Positions 52,548-60,369 of a stretch of 64,000 nucleotides of DNA are shown in pieces; the first letter of the stretch is position 1; each line of letters begins with the position of its first letter. Source of the stretch: Microtetraspora sp. NBRC 13810 (GTDB lineage Bacteria; Actinomycetota; Actinomycetes; Streptosporangiales; Streptosporangiaceae); assembly GCF_030268685.1 (NCBI RefSeq), contig NZ_BSRQ01000003.1, forward strand, positions 410,598 through 474,597, in the 5' to 3' direction. A model generated the notes under the pieces. It saw nothing but the letters and a program-made list of their open reading frames with translations. It was not told where the DNA came from and did no database searches. The position numbers and the translations under genes are program-made.

Positions 52548-52991
52548 ATGGGGCGGAAGGCACGGATCGAGCGGGCCGAGTTGGAGCGGCTGGTGGCGGG
52601 CGGATGGACGGTCCGGGAGATCGCCCAGCATTTCGGGGTTTCGGAGTCGGGGGTTCTGCAGGCCAAACGCGCCGCGGGCCTGGCCAAGCCGATGCTCGAC
52701 CACAGCGCGGCGCTGCCCTGGAAGCTCGGCCGCGAGCACGTCCAGTCGGGTCCTGCCACCAACCTGCGCAACCTGTCCGCCGTCGCACAGGGGAGGGCGC
52801 TGCCCGCGGAGAAGGTGAACACCGCGCTGCGCTGGGCGCAACGGCTCGTCGACGCCGGGCTGGACGTCGGCTACGACCCGGCGAGCGGCTTCACCGAGAT
52901 CCCGGTGGGCGCGGAGGGGGTCTCACACGTCCGGACGGTCCTGTCGGCCGCGCGGCGCGCCCTTGAGCCCGGGATCCGCGACGCCGGTTGA
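52548..52991 (+). CDS. Small HTH-domain protein
   Basis: A 147-residue protein from ATG 52548 with GAGGGAG upstream. Residues 5-45 form a helix-turn-helix (RIERAELERLVAGGWTVREIAQHFGVSESGVLQAKRAAGL). Residues 75-110 (LSAVAQGRALPAEKVNTALRWAQRLVDAGLDVGYDP) are helical, and the end is helix-rich. It could be a DNA-binding regulator of the kind found near phages and integrative elements. No integrase is seen next to the tRNA, so mobility is not supported. Confidence 0.7.
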   Translation: MGRKARIERAELERLVAGGWTVREIAQHFGVSESGVLQAKRAAGLAKPMLDHSAALPWKLGREHVQSGPATNLRNLSAVAQGRALPAEKVNTALRWAQRLVDAGLDVGYDPASGFTEIPVGAEGVSHVRTVLSAARRALEPGIRDAG

Positions 52992-52998
52992 CACCGGC

Positions 52999-53334
52999 TC
53001 AGATCGGACCGTCCCGGTAGACGGGGCGGGTGGGGTGACCGGGCCGCTCCGGGTGTACGGGCGAGCGGGTCTCCTCGACGTGCGTGGTGCGGTGCACGTG
53101 CGGCTCGCCGTCCGCGGAGGGGTCGACGGTGTACATGACATCCGGATCGACGACCTCGATCGTCTCCTCACGGGGTCTGCGCGTGTAGAACAGCGTGATG
53201 GCTCCGGCGACGAGACCGACGAGCATGAAGATCCACCCGATCAGTTGCAGGTCGATCCCCGGAACGTCCCACTTGACGGCAAAGGCGAGAATCGCTCCTA
53301 TCGCGACGAACGCCAGGCTGGCTCCAAAACCCAT
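52999..53334 (-). CDS. DUF6458-like small membrane protein
   Basis: A 111-residue protein from ATG 53334 with GGGAG upstream. Two membrane helices (ASLAFVAIGAILAFAV; LQLIGWIFMLVGLVAGAITLFY) are separated by KWDVPGID, as in the DUF6458 family. A charged C-terminal tail of about 60 residues (RRPREETIEVVDPDVMYTV... then His/Arg/Pro-rich) faces the cytoplasm. Function is unknown. Confidence 0.85.
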   Translation of the reverse strand: MGFGASLAFVAIGAILAFAVKWDVPGIDLQLIGWIFMLVGLVAGAITLFYTRRPREETIEVVDPDVMYTVDPSADGEPHVHRTTHVEETRSPVHPERPGHPTRPVYRDGPI

Positions 53335-53485
53335 CTCGGACTCCCTCATGAATCGATGAGCAGCGCCCCTACCCGGGGATCAGAGGGTTACGCACCCTTG
53401 ACCCCCGGATGACCGCGCCGGTTTCGACCCCTGTCCCTCGGGCAGTGCGCCGGGACGGGAAGACATCGAGACCCGGAGGCAGGAC

Positions 53486-54235
53486 ATGTCCACCGAGACC
53501 ATAATCTGGGTGGCCGTCGTCGTCGCCGCGGTGGTGGCGATCGTCGTAGTCGGCTACGCCGTACTACAGCAGCAGCGCCGTCATCGTCTCCGCGAACGCT
53601 TCGGCCCTGAATACCAACGAACACTCGACGAGCGGGAGAACCGGCGCGAGGCCGAGCAGGAGCTGCGTGCCCGCGAGCAGCGGGTCGCCAGGCTGGACAT
53701 CCGCCCGCTGGACCCGGCGCGCCGGGACGCCTACGCGAAGAAGTGGGCCGAGGTGCAGGAGCGCTTCGTGGACGCCCCGGGCTTCGCGGTGACCGAGGCC
53801 GACCAGCTCGTGACCTCCGTCATGGCCGAGCGCGGCTATCCCACGGACGACTTCGAGCAGCGGCTGTCGGACCTGTCGGTCCAGCACGGGCGCACGCTCG
53901 GCCACTACCGGGACGCGCACGAGATCAGCGGCCGGGCCGTCCGGCGCGAGGCGTCCACCGAGGAACTGCGGCAGGCGATGATGCACTACCGCGCGCTCTT
54001 CGAGGAACTGCTGGGCGGTGAGCCGGTCACGCCCGGCTCGGCCGCCGACCGCGCCTCCGGCGACACGACCGGCGACCGGACCGGCAACCGATCCGAGGAC
54101 CGGACCGGCGACCGGGTGAAGGACCACGACGACCGGGTGAAGGACCACGACGGGCGGGCGAACGGCCACGACGGGCGGCACGCCCGCACCCGCGGCACGA
54201 ACGCGCCCGCCGACCAGAACATACGAGGACGGTGA
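53486..54235 (+). CDS. Membrane-anchored protein with a shared W-VQ-FVD domain (paralogue 1)
   Basis: A 249-residue protein. One N-terminal membrane helix (IIWVAVVVAAVVAIVVVGYAVLQ) is followed by a charged coiled-coil-like stretch (RTLDERENRREAEQELRAREQRVARL). The domain at about 80-175 contains YAKKWAEVQERFVDAPGFAVTEADQLV and LRQAMMHYRALFEELLG. The C-terminal 60 residues are Asp/Arg/Gly-rich repeats (DRVKDHDDRVKDHDGRANGHDGR). The same domain recurs in the next gene. Function is unknown. It is 3 bp from the next start, so the two form an operon. Confidence 0.75.
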   Translation: MSTETIIWVAVVVAAVVAIVVVGYAVLQQQRRHRLRERFGPEYQRTLDERENRREAEQELRAREQRVARLDIRPLDPARRDAYAKKWAEVQERFVDAPGFAVTEADQLVTSVMAERGYPTDDFEQRLSDLSVQHGRTLGHYRDAHEISGRAVRREASTEELRQAMMHYRALFEELLGGEPVTPGSAADRASGDTTGDRTGNRSEDRTGDRVKDHDDRVKDHDGRANGHDGRHARTRGTNAPADQNIRGR

Positions 54236-54238
54236 CGC

Positions 54239-55165
54239 ATGGTGGACCGGCGACCCGACAATGACAGGAACGCCCGGGTGATGCACGAGGACGAGCTGGT
54301 GGTCCCGCGCCGCCGCGAGAGCCCGGACCGTCCAGCCGGCGACCCCGCCGGCCAGACCACCGACAGGACCGACGACAAGACCACCGACAGGACCGGCGAC
54401 AGGACCGGCGACAGGACCGATCTCCCCGAGGACACCCCGGGCGAGGTCCGCCAGGAGGTCGGCCCCGGCGCCGGGCACACCCCGGGCGACCCGGGCCACG
54501 CCCCCAGCCCCACCGGCACCGGCCACCTCCCCGGCGGCCATGACACCGGCACGGGCAGCGGGCACGTCCCCGGCACGGCCGACCGTCTGCCCGGCGCCCC
54601 CGGCCCGTTTCCCGGCGACATGGGCACCGCCCCCGCCGCTCCCCCGCCCGGCGAGGTGGAGCCCGGCAGGACCGAACCCGGGATGCGGAAGCCCGGCACG
54701 GACGCGACCGCCGCCGCAGGGCAGGAGCCGGTGGACCGGCCGGGGGACGAGATCGTCGCACGGCCCGCCGACACGTTCCCCTCGGCCTCCGCACCGCGCG
54801 ACGGAATGCCGCGCGACGGAATGCCGCGGGACGGGATGCCGCGGGACGGGATGCCGCGGGACGGCGGCGCGGACCGTGACGGCATGCGGCTCATCGCGCA
54901 GGACCCCGACGAGTTGCTGCGGCGCTGGCACGACGTGCAGGTGGCCTTCGTGGACGACCCGCGTTCGGCGGTCGAGCGGGCGGACCGGCTGCTCGACGAG
55001 GTCGTCAAGTCGGTGACCGAGTCGCTCAACCGGCAGGAGAAGAAGCTGCACGACCGCTGGCAGGGCGCCGGCGAACACGACACCGAGCGGCTGCGCCTGA
55101 CGCTCCGCGACTACCGGACCACATTGGAGCGCCTGCTCGAACTCTCCGACCACGGAAAGAGGTGA
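54239..55165 (+). CDS. Protein with long repetitive N-terminus and shared W-VQ-FVD domain (paralogue 2)
   Basis: A 308-residue protein from ATG 54239. Residues 1-210 are disordered-looking: Asp/Arg/Thr/Gly/Pro-rich, with TTDRTGDRTGDRTD repeats and five MPRDG units. Residues 215-305 carry LLRRWHDVQVAFVDDPRSAVERADRLLDEVV and LRLTLRDYRTTLERLLELS, clearly related to the neighbour's domain. It has no membrane helix. The tail may bind a nucleic acid or partner, but this is inference. Confidence 0.75.
   Translation: MVDRRPDNDRNARVMHEDELVVPRRRESPDRPAGDPAGQTTDRTDDKTTDRTGDRTGDRTDLPEDTPGEVRQEVGPGAGHTPGDPGHAPSPTGTGHLPGGHDTGTGSGHVPGTADRLPGAPGPFPGDMGTAPAAPPPGEVEPGRTEPGMRKPGTDATAAAGQEPVDRPGDEIVARPADTFPSASAPRDGMPRDGMPRDGMPRDGMPRDGGADRDGMRLIAQDPDELLRRWHDVQVAFVDDPRSAVERADRLLDEVVKSVTESLNRQEKKLHDRWQGAGEHDTERLRLTLRDYRTTLERLLELSDHGKR
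54794..54868 (+). repeat. In-frame 15-bp tandem repeat (five copies)
   Basis: Units begin every 15 bp from 54794. Copies 1-2 read CCGCGCGACGGAATG and copies 3-4 read CCGCGGGACGGGATG, with a partial fifth. They encode PRDGM repeats and keep the reading frame. Confidence 0.9.
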
Positions 55166-55169
55166 CCCG

Positions 55170-55361
55170 ATGCTCGCGATCATCGCTGCGATCATCTTCG
55201 GATTAGGACTGCTGCTCGACCTTCTCGGCGCCCAGCTCGGCGCCGGGATCACCGGCACCACGTTCCTGCTGCTCGGTCTGCTGCTGCTGGCCCTGCACCA
55301 GGCCGGCGTGGGCACGGCGAGCCTCCGGAGCGGCGGCTGGCGGACCCGCGCCCGGCGGTGA
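55170..55361 (+). CDS. Small two-helix membrane protein
   Basis: A 63-residue protein 4 bp after the previous gene, with AAAGAGGTGA upstream. Two hydrophobic helices (LAIIAAIIFGLGLLLDLLG; ITGTTFLLLGLLLLALHQAG) and a basic tail (GGWRTRARR) are seen. It resembles small actinomycete membrane proteins of unknown role. It probably ends the operon, as a strong hairpin follows. Confidence 0.75.
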   Translation: MLAIIAAIIFGLGLLLDLLGAQLGAGITGTTFLLLGLLLLALHQAGVGTASLRSGGWRTRARR

Positions 55362-55371
55362 GCCAGGCCCC

Positions 55372-55408
55372 AGGAAGGGCCGCCCCCATGACGGGGGCGG
55401 CCCTTCCT
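55372..55408. terminator. Strong bidirectional terminator hairpin
   Basis: Arms 55372-55387 and 55393-55408 form a 16-bp perfect stem with a 5-base loop (ATGAC), between the convergent genes ending at 55361 (+) and 55479 (-). Confidence 0.85.
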
Positions 55409-55428
55409 GCGTACAGCCCTCTGGGCCC

Positions 55429-55486
55429 GCGGGGTCGCGGTCGTCGTGGTCAGCGCCGCGGGGTCGCGGTCGGCGTGCTCAGCGCC
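55429..55486. repeat. 29-bp tandem duplication spanning a stop codon
   Basis: Copies 55429-55457 and 55458-55486 differ at two positions. The second copy contains the last codon and TGA of the dehydrogenase gene on the minus strand, and the first repeats that segment downstream of the stop. Confidence 0.85.
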
Positions 55487-56831
55487 GTGGCGTGGCGGGG
55501 GTGGGGTGTTCCGCCCGGCCGGGCTCGGGGCGGGGGCGTTCGGAGCGGGCGGCCTCCTCGAAGCCGCTGTGCGGGGCGGCCTGCGACCCCAGGGAGACGA
55601 TGTCCCTGGGGAAGAAGAGCGCGAGCGTCCAGTCGCTCAGCACGCGCATCTTGCGGTTGAAGGTGGGCAGCCGCGTCAGGTGGTAGGTGCGGTGGGTGAA
55701 CCAGGCGAGCGGCCCGCGCAGTTTCAGCCCGTAGATCTGCGCCACGCCCTCGTGCAGGCCCAGGCTGGCCACCGACCCCGCGTAGGCGTGCCGGTAGTCG
55801 CGCAACGGCCGCCCGCGCAGGGTCGCCAGCACGTTGCCGGCCAGCGTGTGCGCCTGCCGTACGGCATGCTGGGCGTTGGGCGCGCAGTACTCGCCCGGCC
55901 TGGTGAGATCGGGTACGGCGGCGCAGTCGCCGGCGCTGAAGACGTCGTGCCGGCCCTCGACGGTGAGCCGGGGCGTGACCTTCACCCGGTCCTTGTCGTC
56001 CAGCGGCAGGTCGGTGGCGCGGGCCAGCGGGTTCGGCCGTACGCCGGCGGTCCAGACGAGGGTCTCGGCGTCGAGCTCGGTGCCGTCGTCGAGCACGACG
56101 TGGCCGTCCACCGCGGAGGTCACCCGGGTGCCGAGCCGCACGTCGATGCCGCGCCCGCGGAGCTGCTGGAGCGTCCACCGCCCCATCTCCTCCCCCACCT
56201 CGGGGAGGATCCTGCCGGTCGCCTCGACGAGGACCCAGCGCATCTCCCGCGCGAGGCCCCGCGGGAAGTAGCGGCACGCGTCCCTGGCCATGTCCTCCAG
56301 CTCGGCCAGCGCCTCCACGCCCGCGAAGCCGGCGCCCACGAAGACGAACGTCAGCGCCCGCCGCCGGACCTCCTCGTCCGCGGTGGACGCGGCGAGGTCG
56401 AGCCGGGCGAGCACGTGGTTGCGCAGGTGGATGGCCTCCTGGACGGTCTTGAAGCCGATGCCGTGCTCGGCCAGCCCGGGGATCGGCAGCAGCCGCGACA
56501 CCGATCCGGGCGCGTAGACGAGAAGGTCGTACTCCACCCGGTAGCCCGGGCCGCGCCGGGGCCGGAAGTCGACGAGGCGCCTGGCCGTGTCCACCCCGGC
56601 GACCCGGCCGCTGAGGATCCGGCACCCGCGCAGCACCTGCCGCAGCGGTACCACGAGGTGGCGCGGTTCCAGGTTCCCGGCCGCGGCCTCGGGGAGGAAC
56701 GGCTGGTAGGTCATGTAGGAGTCCGAGTCCATGACGGTGATCTGCGCCTCGCCCCTGCGCAGCCCGCGCTTGAGCCGCAGGGCCGTGTACATGCCGATAT
56801 AGCCGCCGCCCACGATCAGGATGCGCGTCAT
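55479..56831 (-). CDS. Type II NADH dehydrogenase-like FAD oxidoreductase
   Basis: A 450-residue protein. The FAD loop is RILIVGGGYIGMYTALRLKRGL, the NADH loop is LTFVFVGAGFAGVEALAELEDMA, and VFSAGDCAAVPDLTRPGEYCAPNAQHAVRQAHTLAGNVLATLRG is the C-terminal FAD site. The KMRVLSDWTLALFFPRDIVSLGS end with a membrane-interacting helix fits NDH-2, which passes electrons from NADH to menaquinone without pumping protons. The last 25 residues are Pro/Arg-rich and their DNA is repeated beyond the stop. A 3-bp gap separates its start from the small upstream ORF. Confidence 0.9.
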   Translation of the reverse strand: MTRILIVGGGYIGMYTALRLKRGLRRGEAQITVMDSDSYMTYQPFLPEAAAGNLEPRHLVVPLRQVLRGCRILSGRVAGVDTARRLVDFRPRRGPGYRVEYDLLVYAPGSVSRLLPIPGLAEHGIGFKTVQEAIHLRNHVLARLDLAASTADEEVRRRALTFVFVGAGFAGVEALAELEDMARDACRYFPRGLAREMRWVLVEATGRILPEVGEEMGRWTLQQLRGRGIDVRLGTRVTSAVDGHVVLDDGTELDAETLVWTAGVRPNPLARATDLPLDDKDRVKVTPRLTVEGRHDVFSAGDCAAVPDLTRPGEYCAPNAQHAVRQAHTLAGNVLATLRGRPLRDYRHAYAGSVASLGLHEGVAQIYGLKLRGPLAWFTHRTYHLTRLPTFNRKMRVLSDWTLALFFPRDIVSLGSQAAPHSGFEEAARSERPRPEPGRAEHPTPATPRR

Positions 56832-56834
56832 GGC

Positions 56835-57029
56835 TCAGACTCCGGTCGGATCGTCCCAGCGTTCGTCGGGCGCGCCGTCGTCCGGGCGCGCGTTGGGCGG
56901 ATCGGTGGCCGAGGGGGTGTGCTCGCCGGCGAAGTCGGGCTCGTCGGCGAGGTCGGGGTCGCGTTCCGTGCCCGCGGCGACCCCGCCGTCCGGTTCCTCT
57001 CCGCGGCGAGGATCAGATTCGGGCCCCAT
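56835..57029 (-). CDS. Small acidic hypothetical protein
   Basis: A 64-residue, Asp/Glu/Pro-rich protein with no predicted fold (GPESDPRRGEEPDGGVAAG..., ERWDDPTGV). Its third codon positions are over 80% G or C, as expected for coding DNA here. It overlaps the 3' end of the WhiB gene by 17 bp and ends 3 bp before the dehydrogenase start, so it could be a coupled middle cistron. I do not recognise it. Confidence 0.45.
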   Translation of the reverse strand: MGPESDPRRGEEPDGGVAAGTERDPDLADEPDFAGEHTPSATDPPNARPDDGAPDERWDDPTGV

Positions 57030-57270
57030 GAAGGACTTCCTCTCGCATCGCCCGGCGCTCGCCTTCGGTGGCGCCGCCCCAGATGCCCGCCTGCTGGCCG
57101 GTCTCCAACGCGTAGCGCAGGCATTGCCCGCGAACAGAGCAGGCCCCGCAGATCCGGCGCGCCTGCCTGAGCTGGCTCACGGCGGGTGCGGCCCCGATCG
57201 GGAAAAAGATCTCAGGGTCAAGATCCCGGCAGGCTGCTTTCTCTATCCATGTACCCATATGAGAAGCCAT
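57013..57270 (-). CDS. WhiB-family iron-sulfur transcriptional regulator
   Basis: An 85-residue protein from ATG 57270; ATG 57258 is an alternative. The four cluster cysteines are C14 (KAACRD), C41 and C44 (RICGACSVRGQC) and C50, followed by the GIWGGATEGERR turn and a basic helix. These are the complete WhiB signature; the 4Fe-4S cluster responds to NO or redox state and the protein binds the primary sigma factor. The typical DPE is present (DLDPEIFFP). It lies downstream of the anti-sigma HATPase gene. Confidence 0.95.
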   Translation of the reverse strand: MASHMGTWIEKAACRDLDPEIFFPIGAAPAVSQLRQARRICGACSVRGQCLRYALETGQQAGIWGGATEGERRAMREEVLHGARI

Positions 57271-57299
57271 GGGGACGCATGTAACCAGCGAAAATAGCG

Positions 57300-57836
57300 C
57301 TAAACCTTAAATGCCATCGTGACCGTGGTCCCGCTCGACCCGGTGCTGAAGGCGATTCTGGCGCTGAGCAACCTGGCCACCCACAGCCCCATGCCGCTCG
57401 TGGCGTTCGGCGGCGGCGGGATCTGGCCGGGAGGCTCCTCGGGCAGCCAGAGGCCGTCGTCGTGCACGGCGACGACGAGGTGGCCGTCCGCGGGCCAGAT
57501 CCTGATCATGGCCTTGCCCGCGCCGTGCGTGACCGCGTTGGTGGCCACCTCGTTCACGGCGATGAGGAAGTCGCCGACGAACTCCTCGCCCATGTCGTGC
57601 CTGCGGGCGGAGTCCGCGGCGAACTCGCGCGCTCTCGGCAGGTCCGCCAGCCTGAAGGTGTACTCCCTGACGGGCACCGCGGACGGAGGACCGGCGGCAC
57701 GGTCGGCACCGGAGAGGAGACGCGCCTGCGTTTCCTCCTGCGCCCGGTTCTCATGCACCCGGAAACCGCCTCCCGTAACCACGGGCTTTGTCCGCGTGGA
57801 CGCCTGGGAGAGCGTCCACGCCCCATTCTTCATCAC
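57300..57836 (-). CDS. RsbW/SpoIIAB-like anti-sigma HATPase
   Basis: A 178-residue protein from GTG 57836, with GGAGGG 9 bases upstream. A disordered N-terminus of about 55 residues precedes the GHKL domain: VREYTFRLADLPRAREFAADSARRHDM, N-box LIAVNEVATNAVTHG, VAVHDDGLWLP and GMGLWVARLLSA. It would bind and inhibit a SigB-type sigma factor, most likely the product of the gene just upstream (start 58795). The two are on one strand, 140 bp apart. Phosphorylation of the nearby STAS protein would control release. Confidence 0.88.
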   Translation of the reverse strand: MMKNGAWTLSQASTRTKPVVTGGGFRVHENRAQEETQARLLSGADRAAGPPSAVPVREYTFRLADLPRAREFAADSARRHDMGEEFVGDFLIAVNEVATNAVTHGAGKAMIRIWPADGHLVVAVHDDGLWLPEEPPGQIPPPPNATSGMGLWVARLLSARIAFSTGSSGTTVTMAFKV

Positions 57837-57976
57837 TTGAGCGAACCCTCCGCCTTGCTTGCTCCCCCGCCGGCCTCAGTCCGTTCAGTGCCCTGCTTCC
57901 GGCAGATTACCCGGTCTCACCCTCTTTCGACGGTCGTCCTTCCCGGAGACCGTGCTCAGAGGCGGTTCGGTGCCGC

Positions 57977-58795
57977 TCAGCGGCCGCTGACGAGCTCGGT
58001 GCGCAGCCCGTCGAGGACCTTTCTGAGGATGCGTGAGACGTGCATCTGCGATATGTCGAACTCCGCGGCGATCTCGGCCTGCGTCATGTTGCCGAAGAAG
58101 CGCAGCAGCAGGATGTTCTTCTCCCGCGGCGGCAGGCTGTCGATCAGCGGCTTGACCGCCTCCCTGTCCACCAGCGTGCTGAGCGCGTCGTCGTCCTCGG
58201 GGATCACGTCCCCGAGCGCGGCGGCGTCGTCGTCTGCGCCCAGCGGCGCGTCCAGCGACAGCGTGCTGTACGCGGCCGAGGCGTCCAGGGTGAGGAGTAC
58301 CTCCTCGTCGCTGATGCCCATCTTCTCGGCCAGCTCGGCCACGGTCGGCGAGCGGCCGAGCACCTGGCTGAGGTCGGCGACGAGCCGGTTGAGCTCCGAA
58401 CGGCGCTCCTGGTAGAGGCGCGGCACCCGGATCGCCCAGGTGCGGTCGCGGAAGTGGCGTTTGACCTCGCCGGTCATGGTGACCACGGCGTAGCCGCGGA
58501 AGGCGTTGCCGAGCTCGGGGTCGAAGCCGTTGATGGCCTTCATGAGACCGACGTAGGCGGCCTGGAGCAGGTCCTCCAGCGGCTCGCCGCGATAGCGGTA
58601 GCGCCGGGCGATCTCCATGGCCAGCGGGCGGTGCATCTCGACGATGCGCTCCCTGAGGCGTTCCCTGCGCGCCTCGCCGATGTCCGCGCGCGCCGCCTCC
58701 GCCAGCAGTTCCTCGGCGGTCATCCCGGTGATGTCCCTGGTGGCGGCGAGCTCACTGAAGTCGCCGATCTCGCAGACAGAGTCCTGGGCAGCCAT
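57977..58795 (-). CDS. SigB/SigF-type RNA polymerase sigma factor
   Basis: A 272-residue protein from ATG 58795 with GAGGAG 7 bases upstream. Region 2 is HRPLAMEIARRYRYRGEPLEDLLQAAYVGLMKAINGFDPELGNAFRGYAVVTMTGEVKRHFRD. Region 3 is LGRSPTVAELAEKMGISDEEVLLTLDAS. Region 4 is LPPREKNILLLRFFGNMTQAEIAAEFDISQMHVSRILRKVL. It is the general-stress/development sigma of actinomycetes. Neighbouring anti-sigma, STAS and SpoIIE genes form a partner-switching set for it. Confidence 0.94.
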   Translation of the reverse strand: MAAQDSVCEIGDFSELAATRDITGMTAEELLAEAARADIGEARRERLRERIVEMHRPLAMEIARRYRYRGEPLEDLLQAAYVGLMKAINGFDPELGNAFRGYAVVTMTGEVKRHFRDRTWAIRVPRLYQERRSELNRLVADLSQVLGRSPTVAELAEKMGISDEEVLLTLDASAAYSTLSLDAPLGADDDAAALGDVIPEDDDALSTLVDREAVKPLIDSLPPREKNILLLRFFGNMTQAEIAAEFDISQMHVSRILRKVLDGLRTELVSGR

Positions 58796-59038
58796 CGAAA
58801 CTCCTCGATATGGCCGGGCAGGCGCGCTGTCGAACGGGAAACCCAGCAGACAGGACGCCTCGCGCATTCTTCGAGACAAGGCCCGCTGCTGGACCTCAGG
58901 CTGGGGAGCATGCCCGGAGAATCGCCAGGCATTCCTCCCCAATCCAGAGTATTGCTGCCTCCCGGGTAACAGTAAGGTTGCCTTGGCTCCGTACGCGGGG
59001 CCGGCGCCATGCGCCGTGAGGTCTTGTCGAGGAGGCGC

Positions 59039-59416
59039 GTGGTGGGAAGGCCGGACAACTCTGCGGAGTCCGAAGCCTTGAGACTGAGCACGGAGACGGC
59101 GGACGACCTGGCCGTGGTCCGGGTGGACGGCATCCTGGACGCGACCACGCGGGACAGGTTCGCCGAGCATCTCGCCGCGGTCGCCGCGGAGCACGGTCCC
59201 GGCATGATCCTCGACCTGAGCAACGTCTCGTTCATGGACTCCCGGGCGCTCGGTCTCATCGTGCATCACTGGCAGGCCAACGTGACGACAGGCGGCAGAT
59301 TCGCCCTGGTCGGCGTGCAGTACGCGAAGACCAAGGTGATGTGGGTGACCGGGCTGGCGCAGCGGATGCCGCTCTACGACACCCTGCAGGACGCGCTGGA
59401 CGGGCTGCCGGACTGA
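59039..59416 (+). CDS. STAS-domain anti-sigma-factor antagonist
   Basis: About 125 residues from GTG 59039 (GTG 59042 fits the GGAGG spacing better). The STAS fold reads LRLSTETADDLAVVRVDGILDATTRDRFAEHLAAV, then MILDLSNVSFMDSRALGLIVHHW, where the Ser of MDSRALG is the phosphorylation site. It would bind the anti-sigma HATPase when unphosphorylated and so free the sigma factor. A GGGTAA box typical of SigB/SigF -10 elements lies about 70 bp upstream, but no matching -35 is clear. Confidence 0.92.
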   Translation: MVGRPDNSAESEALRLSTETADDLAVVRVDGILDATTRDRFAEHLAAVAAEHGPGMILDLSNVSFMDSRALGLIVHHWQANVTTGGRFALVGVQYAKTKVMWVTGLAQRMPLYDTLQDALDGLPD

Positions 59417-59426
59417 CCTCCGGAGG

Positions 59427-60194
59427 TCAGGCGCCCTCCGTCTGCCCTCGGGGGTCGAAGTCGGCGACGCTCTGGCCGTTCTTGTGCTCGCTGACCAGCA
59501 GGCGGGCCAGGTCGGCGATCTTCACCTGGTGGTGCTGGGAGATCCGGCGGAGCTCCTCGAACGCCTCGTCCGCGGTGCAGCCGCTGGCCTGCATGATGAT
59601 GCCCTTGGCCTGGTCGATGATGGCCCGGCCGGCGAGGGCCTCCTGCATCTGGGCGGCGTCGGTGCGCACCTCGTCGAAGTCCCACATGTTGCCGAGCGCC
59701 ACGGTGACGTGCTCGGCGAGCATCTGGGCCAGCGACTCGACCGCGCGCGGCGGGAAGGCCCCCGCGCGCACGGAGTACAGCGCGACGAGCAGCAGCGCGG
59801 GCTCGGCCGCGATCGGCATCACCAGCACGGAACGGATGCCGCAGCGGATCGCCATGCCCGTGTAGGCGGGCCAGCGGCGCTCGGCCAGGACGTCGCCGAT
59901 CAGCACGTTGGACCGGGTGGCCCTGGCGTCGTGCCCGGGACCCGCAAGGGGGACGTCCTCGCTCTCGGCGAGCGCGATGAGCTCGCTGTGCGAGGCCGAC
60001 AGCAGGACACGCTCGTCTCGCCAGAGCTCGGCGGACCCTCCGGAGCAGCCGGAGATCCCGCGCACCAGCGTGGCCACCAGGCCGCGCAGCACGCTCTCGC
60101 TGGAGGTCTCCTCACTCACCCTGCCGAGCGCGACGAGATCTCTGACGAGGACGGGGCTGATCAGCCCCGTCGCATCCATGTCCCGAGACGGCAC
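59427..60194 (-). CDS. GAF-ANTAR RNA-binding regulator
   Basis: A 255-residue protein. Residues 15-170 form a GAF domain (LVRGISGCSGGSAELW, GIRSVLVMPIAAEPALLLVALYS). The ANTAR domain is at about 185-240: EALAGRAIIDQAKGIIMQASGCTADEAFEELRRISQHHQVKIADLARLLV, with the conserved aromatic and Ala-Lys-Gly pattern. ANTAR proteins bind tandem RNA hairpins and prevent termination. It is convergent with the STAS gene, with 10 bp between stops. Confidence 0.93.
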   Translation of the reverse strand: MPSRDMDATGLISPVLVRDLVALGRVSEETSSESVLRGLVATLVRGISGCSGGSAELWRDERVLLSASHSELIALAESEDVPLAGPGHDARATRSNVLIGDVLAERRWPAYTGMAIRCGIRSVLVMPIAAEPALLLVALYSVRAGAFPPRAVESLAQMLAEHVTVALGNMWDFDEVRTDAAQMQEALAGRAIIDQAKGIIMQASGCTADEAFEELRRISQHHQVKIADLARLLVSEHKNGQSVADFDPRGQTEGA

Positions 60195-60369
60195 GAACCT
60201 TCCTTTCTGCCTCCCGATTGGGAGATGTACGACAAATCATGCCCTGTCAGAGCCCGAGCCAGTATTTGCCGATACCCAAGGTTATTCCCCGGCATCGAAG
60301 CCCGCGGCCAAGTGGCGTAGCGTCTACCTCAAGACGCAAGAACGGTCCCATCGCCTTCAAGGACGTGCA

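Noticed and set aside
57926-57940. SigB-type promoter for the anti-sigma HATPase gene (GGGTAA box on the minus strand)
   Set aside because: The -10-like box is present, but no matching -35 lies at the required distance.
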